A stretch of DNA of 10,126 nt, from the NCBI GenBank assembly GCA_964499285.1, contig CAZCLA010000059.1, positions 1-10,126 on the forward strand, written 5' to 3'. Origin of the DNA: JAGFIY01 sp964499285 (GTDB taxonomy: Bacteria; Bacteroidota; Ignavibacteria; Ignavibacteriales; Melioribacteraceae). The notes beneath the pieces were generated by a model that was given only the letters and a program-made list of their open reading frames with translations, made no database searches and was not told the origin of the DNA. The number at the start of each line of letters is the position of its first letter. Position 1 is the first letter of the stretch. Both the position numbers and the translations under genes were made by a program. Shown here one piece after another: positions 7,076-10,126 of the stretch.

Positions 7076-7104
7076 TTGACATATTTCTTATTTTGCAATT
7101 TGAT
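7076..7104 (+). promoter_or_regulatory. Candidate sigma70-type promoter for the membrane-protein pair
   Basis: A perfect -35 hexamer TTGACA (7076-7081) is followed after a 17-base spacer by TTTGAT (7099-7104), four of six matches to TATAAT. The predicted start would leave a leader of about 35 bases before the ribosome binding site. An AT-only stretch (7127-7136) just before that site is an alternative -10 region. Confidence 0.4.
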
Positions 7105-7135
7105 GATGTGATTTCGATTCGATTATTATATATAT

Positions 7136-7140
7136 AGGAG
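7136..7140 (+). promoter_or_regulatory. Ribosome binding site fixing the ATG at 7148
   Basis: AGGAG lies seven bases before the ATG, ideal Shine-Dalgarno spacing, and settles the start of the 143-residue membrane protein. Confidence 0.7.
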
Positions 7141-7147
7141 ACGAACA

Positions 7148-7579
7148 ATGAAGGAGAAACGCCCTGTTCAAGCATTGATTTTATTTGTTTTGGTTTTGTT
7201 TCAAGGTATTAGCGGAATTTTCGGGGGCATTGGATTAACGATTGATCCTACCGGCAAGTCACTTCAGATACCCATCGAATGGCTGAGCGGATCTCCGTTC
7301 GGCAATTACACAATTCCCGGAATTGTTTTACTGTTTCTTCTCGGAATCGTGCCGGTTATAATTGCTATTGGGTTATGGAAAAAAATAGCCTGGAGCAGAA
7401 AGATGAGTGTATATCTCGGTATAGCTTTATTGATTTGGATAATTGTTGAAGTAGCGGTAATAGGTTACCAGCACGAACCGCCGCTGCAGTTGATATACGG
7501 AATAGTCGGAATTTTAATTTTGCTGTTTTCGCTTTCTTCGAAAGTTAAGGAATATTATAAACCAACTACTGCTCAATAA
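7148..7579 (+). CDS. Four-helix membrane protein of unknown function
   Basis: A 143-residue, strongly hydrophobic protein with four predicted membrane segments: about residues 8-30, 53-76, 86-107 and 111-128. Between the first two lies a loop, DPTGKSLQIPIEWLSGSPFG. No enzyme or transporter signature is visible; the layout matches small uncharacterised inner-membrane proteins. The start is well supported by AGGAG seven bases upstream. The next gene begins two bases after its stop with no Shine-Dalgarno of its own, so the two are almost surely translated from one message and may form a complex. The C-terminal tail (KVKEYYKPTTAQ) is soluble and probably cytoplasmic. I do not recognise a named family. 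Confidence 0.82.
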   Translation: MKEKRPVQALILFVLVLFQGISGIFGGIGLTIDPTGKSLQIPIEWLSGSPFGNYTIPGIVLLFLLGIVPVIIAIGLWKKIAWSRKMSVYLGIALLIWIIVEVAVIGYQHEPPLQLIYGIVGILILLFSLSSKVKEYYKPTTAQ

Positions 7580-7581
7580 AT

Positions 7582-8280
7582 ATGAAGCAAAATAAAACAA
7601 TAACAATTCTTGTATTAATGACAGCAGCTGCAGCAATTACTGCTTCTTCATTCGGAATATTCAGCGATGACGGTACAGGTGTTTATGAGTATCAATCAAT
7701 CCGCGGCGAAGAGGTTTTGATTTACGGAAAAGGAATTTACAAACACATGTCCGCCGATGTTGCTGTTCAAGGAATTGCNNNNNNNNNNNNNNNNNNNNNN
7801 NNNNNNNNNNNNNNNNNNNNNNNNNNNNNNNNNNNNNNNNNNNNNNNNNNNNNNNNNNNNNNNNNNNNNNNNNNNNNNATGAAGAATACGGGGATTTTTT
7901 TAATAATCAACTCGGTTTTAGTCGCACTTCTTTGGCTGGGAATTATCGTTCCATCTCTTCTCGACGGATCAATTTACCCGAAAGAACTTCAGCATTATAC
8001 AACGCTTATTGTGCAGGGATTCGATTTGGGATTGCTGCTTCCTATTTCATTTGTGGTTGGTATGCTTGCGGTTAGAGAAAAAGGTATCGGTTATTTGTTT
8101 TCATCGGTCTATGTTATTTTTCTTTCGTTTCTGATGGCTGCTCTTACTTCGAAAATATTATTTATGGCTGATGCCGGTGAAAATGTAGTCCCGGTAATTT
8201 TTATTATGCCGACGATTGCATTGATTGCAATAACTTTCTCTGTTTTAATTTTAAGGAATGTTAAAAAATTTACTTCTTAA
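7582..8280 (+). CDS. Conserved multi-pass membrane protein, interrupted by a scaffold gap
   Basis: The N-terminal part (7582-7778) has one membrane segment (residues 7-27) followed by GVYEYQSIRGEEVLIYGKG and HMSADVAVQGI. The C-terminal part (7879-8280) has four membrane segments and the motif series LDGSIYPKELQHYTTL, IVQGFDLGLLLPISFVVG and VVPVIFIMPT. I recall both halves as parts of one uncharacterised membrane protein found in Bacteroidota and Firmicutes, in which more than the 33 codons implied by the N run separate them, probably including further membrane helices. So this is most likely one gene with missing middle sequence, and the apparent 232-residue product is too short. The two halves being in frame here is uninformative. 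The ATG at 7879 sits exactly at the gap edge and is probably an internal methionine. Co-transcribed with the preceding gene. Confidence 0.78.
   Translation: MKQNKTITILVLMTAAAAITASSFGIFSDDGTGVYEYQSIRGEEVLIYGKGIYKHMSADVAVQGIXXXXXXXXXXXXXXXXXXXXXXXXXXXXXXXXXXMKNTGIFLIINSVLVALLWLGIIVPSLLDGSIYPKELQHYTTLIVQGFDLGLLLPISFVVGMLAVREKGIGYLFSSVYVIFLSFLMAALTSKILFMADAGENVVPVIFIMPTIALIAITFSVLILRNVKKFTS
7779..7878. other. Scaffold gap of 100 N
   Basis: Exactly 100 N, identical in length to the gap at 4400, so a placeholder for an unknown length. It falls inside a membrane-protein gene. Confidence 0.97.
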
Positions 8281-8319
8281 TGCCTCCGCGATTATTGAAT
8301 AACAACCGCTGAGACCTTT

Positions 8320-8333
8320 CTGCCGACAGGCAG
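8320..8333. repeat. Short GC-rich palindrome in a convergent intergenic region
   Basis: CTGCC (8320-8324), GACA, GGCAG (8329-8333) form a hairpin between the convergent membrane-protein and yihY-like genes. It is GC-rich against an AT-rich background. It may act as a weak bidirectional terminator, but no T run follows. The remaining bases of this 86-base spacer show nothing else. Confidence 0.4.
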
Positions 8334-8366
8334 GGGCAAAGAATTATTGACTCACTTCAATCTAGT

Positions 8367-9284
8367 TTATTCTACACCCGTTTTTTCTTTTATCATTTCG
8401 GATATTTTTGAAATTCTGAGGACATTTTTATCAAGCTGAAGCGGCTCTTTAGAATATTTTTTTCTGAGAACCTGTGTAAGTTCAGCGCCGAAAAAGAATA
8501 TGAGTCCGGAATAATAAATCCAAAAAAGAAGAATCACCAGTGAACTAGCAGCACCGTAAACCGAAGAATAACTTGTAGTGCTCAGATAGTAATTGATTCC
8601 GAACTTTCCTATACTGAACAAAATTGAAGTTATGACAGCCCCGATGAAAGCATAACGCCATTCTACTTTTACGCTCGGCAAAATTTTCATTATTACGGCA
8701 AACATCAGCGTGACAAGGAGAAATGAAAAAAGCATATCGATAATATGAAGAAGTGGAATTACTTTTCCGATTAAGTCGCTTAAGAAAGAATCGAGCACGC
8801 TGAGCAAAGTTCCCGCAATAAGCGAAACTACAAGCAGCAGCCCGATAATCAATAAAATTAGAAACGAAAAAATTCTGCTTATAAAGAAAACCTTAAATCC
8901 TTTGCCGGGTTTAACCTCAACTCCCCAAATAGCATTGAGTGAATCCCTAAGCTCCACAAATATTGCAAGCGAAGCCCAAAGAAAAACCGCAATACCCAGA
9001 ACAGCAGCAGTGATTCCTGTATCGGGAACAGATGCGTTCATTACTAATTTTTGAATAAGCTCTGCCGATTGGGGACCAACGTATTCTTGAATGCCTTCAA
9101 ACAACTGTCCCGCAGCAGCTTGTTTTCCGAAAACGGCTCCGGCAATGCTCGTGATAATCAGCAACAGCGGGGCAAGTGATATAAGCGAATAAAATGAAAG
9201 TGCGGCAGACATTTTGAATGTTTTATCATCCAGCCATTCATTGAAAGTGGTTACAGTGATGTTCGGAATGTCCTTAATACTCAT
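8367..9284 (-). CDS. YihY/virulence factor BrkB family membrane protein
   Basis: A 305-residue integral membrane protein with about six membrane segments. Family features are the N-terminal DKTFKMSAALSFYSLISLAP, the segment VLGIAVFLWASLAIFVELRD followed by LNAIWGVE, the LPSVKVEWRYAFIGA segment, and the C-terminal STTSYSSVYGAASSLVILLF followed by WIYYSGLIFFFGAELT. The family was once mislabelled as ribonuclease BN; it is an inner-membrane family of unsettled function, with transport or envelope roles proposed. I chose ATG at 9284 over a TTG at 9296, which would only add four residues. The C-terminal tail after residue 275 is charged and cytoplasmic. A terminator upstream (9340-9371) separates it from the cytochrome gene, so it probably has its own promoter in the roughly 55 bases before its start, where I can name no clear box. 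Confidence 0.93.
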   Translation of the reverse strand: MSIKDIPNITVTTFNEWLDDKTFKMSAALSFYSLISLAPLLLIITSIAGAVFGKQAAAGQLFEGIQEYVGPQSAELIQKLVMNASVPDTGITAAVLGIAVFLWASLAIFVELRDSLNAIWGVEVKPGKGFKVFFISRIFSFLILLIIGLLLVVSLIAGTLLSVLDSFLSDLIGKVIPLLHIIDMLFSFLLVTLMFAVIMKILPSVKVEWRYAFIGAVITSILFSIGKFGINYYLSTTSYSSVYGAASSLVILLFWIYYSGLIFFFGAELTQVLRKKYSKEPLQLDKNVLRISKISEMIKEKTGVE

Positions 9285-9339
9285 AACCCAATACAAATTC
9301 GTTCTGCAGTCTTATTAATGTACAAATAAATTATGAGCT

Positions 9340-9371
9340 TAAAAAACAAACCCCGCAGATGCGCGGGGTTT
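9340..9371 (-). terminator. Rho-independent terminator of the monoheme cytochrome gene
   Basis: AAACCCCGC (9348-9356) and GCGGGGTTT (9363-9371) form a perfect 9-pair stem with a 6-base loop. On the minus strand the stem is followed by GTTTTTT. It begins 9 bases after the cytochrome stop codon. This is a textbook intrinsic terminator in the direction of that gene. Confidence 0.9.
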
Positions 9372-9380
9372 AAAAGTTGA

Positions 9381-9965
9381 TTAGTTGCTTGGAGCTGCAG
9401 GCGGAATATTAGCCGGAACAACATTCCTAATAGGTGTTGTTGATTTTAAGAAAGCAAACATAGCCCTAAGATCTTCATCTGATAATTTTGCAAAATTCTG
9501 CCATGGCATCGGCGGAAGCAGAGGACGGCTTCCTTCCATCCCTTTGTAGAGACCTTGACGCATTGCTCTTTCGAACTGTTCATAAGACCAAGTTCCTATA
9601 CCCGTTTCATCCGAAGTTATGTTGGCGGAAAAAGAAACTCCCCATGGTCCAACAGCCGCAGTTAACTCGTGATTAAACAATGCCCAGTTCGGAAGAACCG
9701 ATTCATCGATAGGCGGCAGTTCTTGATCTGCAGGATATCCCATAAATCTTCTCGACATATCAAACTCCGGACCTTTTGGGCCCATAACTTTAGGTGTGTG
9801 GCAGTCATCACAGCCGATTGTACTTACGAGATAATCTCCACGGGCGATCAATTGTTCTTGTGTCATTTCCGGTTTTGCTTCTTCCTCCGGTTTTTGATTA
9901 CAAGCCGCAAGCAGAATAAACAGTGCTGCCGTTGCGCCGATGTATATAAGAAATCCCCTCTTCAT
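9381..9965 (-). CDS. Monoheme c-type cytochrome lipoprotein
   Basis: A 194-residue protein with a lipoprotein signal (MKRGFLIYIGATAALFILLAAC, lipobox L-A-A-C with Cys22) and a short charged linker. The heme motif CDDCH lies at residues 52-56 (bases 9798-9812), preceded by ARGDYLVSTIG. The likely axial ligand is Met153 in LLPPMPWQNF. The segment ANITSDETGIGTWSYEQFERA and the final helix DEDLRAMFAFLKSTTPI match the second domain of the diheme cytochrome encoded at 3575-4399, so the two are relatives. Expected role: periplasmic, membrane-tethered electron carrier; partner unknown. The start is certain: AAAGGAGGAG lies just upstream on the minus strand, one of the strongest ribosome binding sites in the window, suggesting good expression. 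It appears monocistronic, with its own upstream region and terminator. Confidence 0.94.
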   Translation of the reverse strand: MKRGFLIYIGATAALFILLAACNQKPEEEAKPEMTQEQLIARGDYLVSTIGCDDCHTPKVMGPKGPEFDMSRRFMGYPADQELPPIDESVLPNWALFNHELTAAVGPWGVSFSANITSDETGIGTWSYEQFERAMRQGLYKGMEGSRPLLPPMPWQNFAKLSDEDLRAMFAFLKSTTPIRNVVPANIPPAAPSN

Positions 9966-9977
9966 TACTCCTCCTTT
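9966..9977 (-). promoter_or_regulatory. Strong ribosome binding site of the monoheme cytochrome gene
   Basis: On the minus strand AAAGGAGGAG precedes the ATG at 9965 by two to three bases, with the AGGAGG core at about six. This is far stronger than any other site in the window. Confidence 0.8.
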
Positions 9978-10050
9978 ATATTTGTATGTTATTTGTGAAA
10001 TAAATGCTGAACAGAAAGTTTATTTAACGAGATGTTGTGTCCCATATTCC

Positions 10051-10066
10051 GAAAAAATATTTTTTC
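10051..10066. repeat. Perfect 16-base AT palindrome upstream of the cytochrome gene
   Basis: GAAAAAATATTTTTTC reads the same on both strands. It lies 86 bases upstream of the monoheme cytochrome start. It could be an operator, a curved-DNA or UP-like element, or a terminator-like hairpin of a gene to the right; the sequence alone does not decide. Confidence 0.5.
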
Positions 10067-10082
10067 CCAGAATAGAAATGAC

Positions 10083-10111
10083 CTCATAATTTTAATAGGA
10101 CATCTTGTCTA
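10083..10111 (-). promoter_or_regulatory. Candidate promoter with overlapping dyad for the cytochrome gene
   Basis: On the minus strand TAGACA (10106-10111), five of six matches to the -35 consensus, is followed after 17 bases by TATGAG (10083-10088), four of six matches to the -10 consensus. A dyad GACA-TCT-TGTC (10099-10109) with AT-rich flanks overlaps the -35 box, where a repressor would act. The leader would be about 110 bases. Tentative. Confidence 0.3.
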
Positions 10112-10126
10112 AAATTAATGAGAATA

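Larger units (their letters stand above)
6959..7147. promoter_or_regulatory. Divergent intergenic region
   Basis: 189 bases between the 5' ends of the TPR-like gene (minus) and the first membrane-protein gene (plus); it must hold promoters for both. On the plus side there is a candidate -35/-10 pair, an inverted repeat just upstream of it and an AGGAG ribosome binding site. For the minus-strand gene I find only the ribosome binding site (AAGGA on the minus strand, near 6963-6967) and no convincing promoter; a Bacteroidota-type TAnnTTTG box is absent. Confidence 0.6.

Noticed and set aside
7879..8280. A separate gene starting with ATG at 7879
   Set aside because: The ATG is at the exact gap edge with no visible upstream signal, and the protein looks like the continuation of the family begun at 7582.
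9669..9998. Plus-strand open frame of 109 codons over the cytochrome gene start
   Set aside because: It is antisense to the heme motif and signal peptide of a certain gene, and reads as Cys/Arg/Phe-rich nonsense.
1..10126. CRISPR arrays, tRNA or rRNA genes, transposases, phage genes, toxin-antitoxin pairs
   Set aside because: No regularly spaced repeats, no cloverleaf-like or rRNA-like segments, and no proteins of these classes were seen on either strand.

Overview
The window is AT-rich bacterial chromosome with densely packed genes. Several traits fit the Bacteroidota/Ignavibacteria side of the tree: many lipoprotein-type signal peptides, weak or absent ribosome binding sites before several genes, a fused formiminotransferase-cyclodeaminase, a DUF1684 lipoprotein, and small periplasmic c-type cytochromes sharing one module. 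The assignment is inferred from protein resemblance and composition only. Two runs of exactly 100 N (4400-4499 and 7779-7878) are scaffold joins of conventional length, so the true missing length is unknown. This points to a draft or metagenome assembly.

Layout. (1) 1-2953, plus strand: the 3' part of ftcD (histidine degradation / one-carbon metabolism), then a small lipoprotein of unknown function and an esterase-like alpha/beta hydrolase, closely spaced and probably co-transcribed. (2) 2955-6958, minus strand: read from 6958 downward, an exported TPR-like protein, a DUF1684 lipoprotein, a scaffold gap, a diheme cytochrome c whose N-terminus lies in the gap, and a membrane-anchored conserved protein. 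All probably form one envelope-directed operon. Its last stop lies one base from the stop of the plus-strand hydrolase. (3) 6959-7147: a divergent intergenic region with a candidate sigma70-type promoter, an inverted repeat and a clear ribosome binding site. (4) 7148-8280, plus strand: two multi-pass membrane proteins two bases apart, the second interrupted by the other gap. (5) 8367-9284, minus strand: a YihY/BrkB-family membrane protein. (6) 9340-9965, minus strand: a monoheme cytochrome c lipoprotein with a near-perfect Shine-Dalgarno and a rho-independent terminator. Its upstream region (9966-10126) carries palindromes that may be operators.

Functionally, most genes encode envelope proteins. 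The two cytochrome genes carry three copies of the same small heme module and suggest periplasmic electron transfer, but no partner dehydrogenase or oxidase lies in the window. I see no mobile element, CRISPR array, tRNA, rRNA, defence cassette or biosynthetic cluster. The most unusual protein-level feature is a C2H2-zinc-finger-like insert inside FtcD. The rest is mostly ordinary housekeeping and conserved-hypothetical material, with no strong sign of a new multi-gene system.
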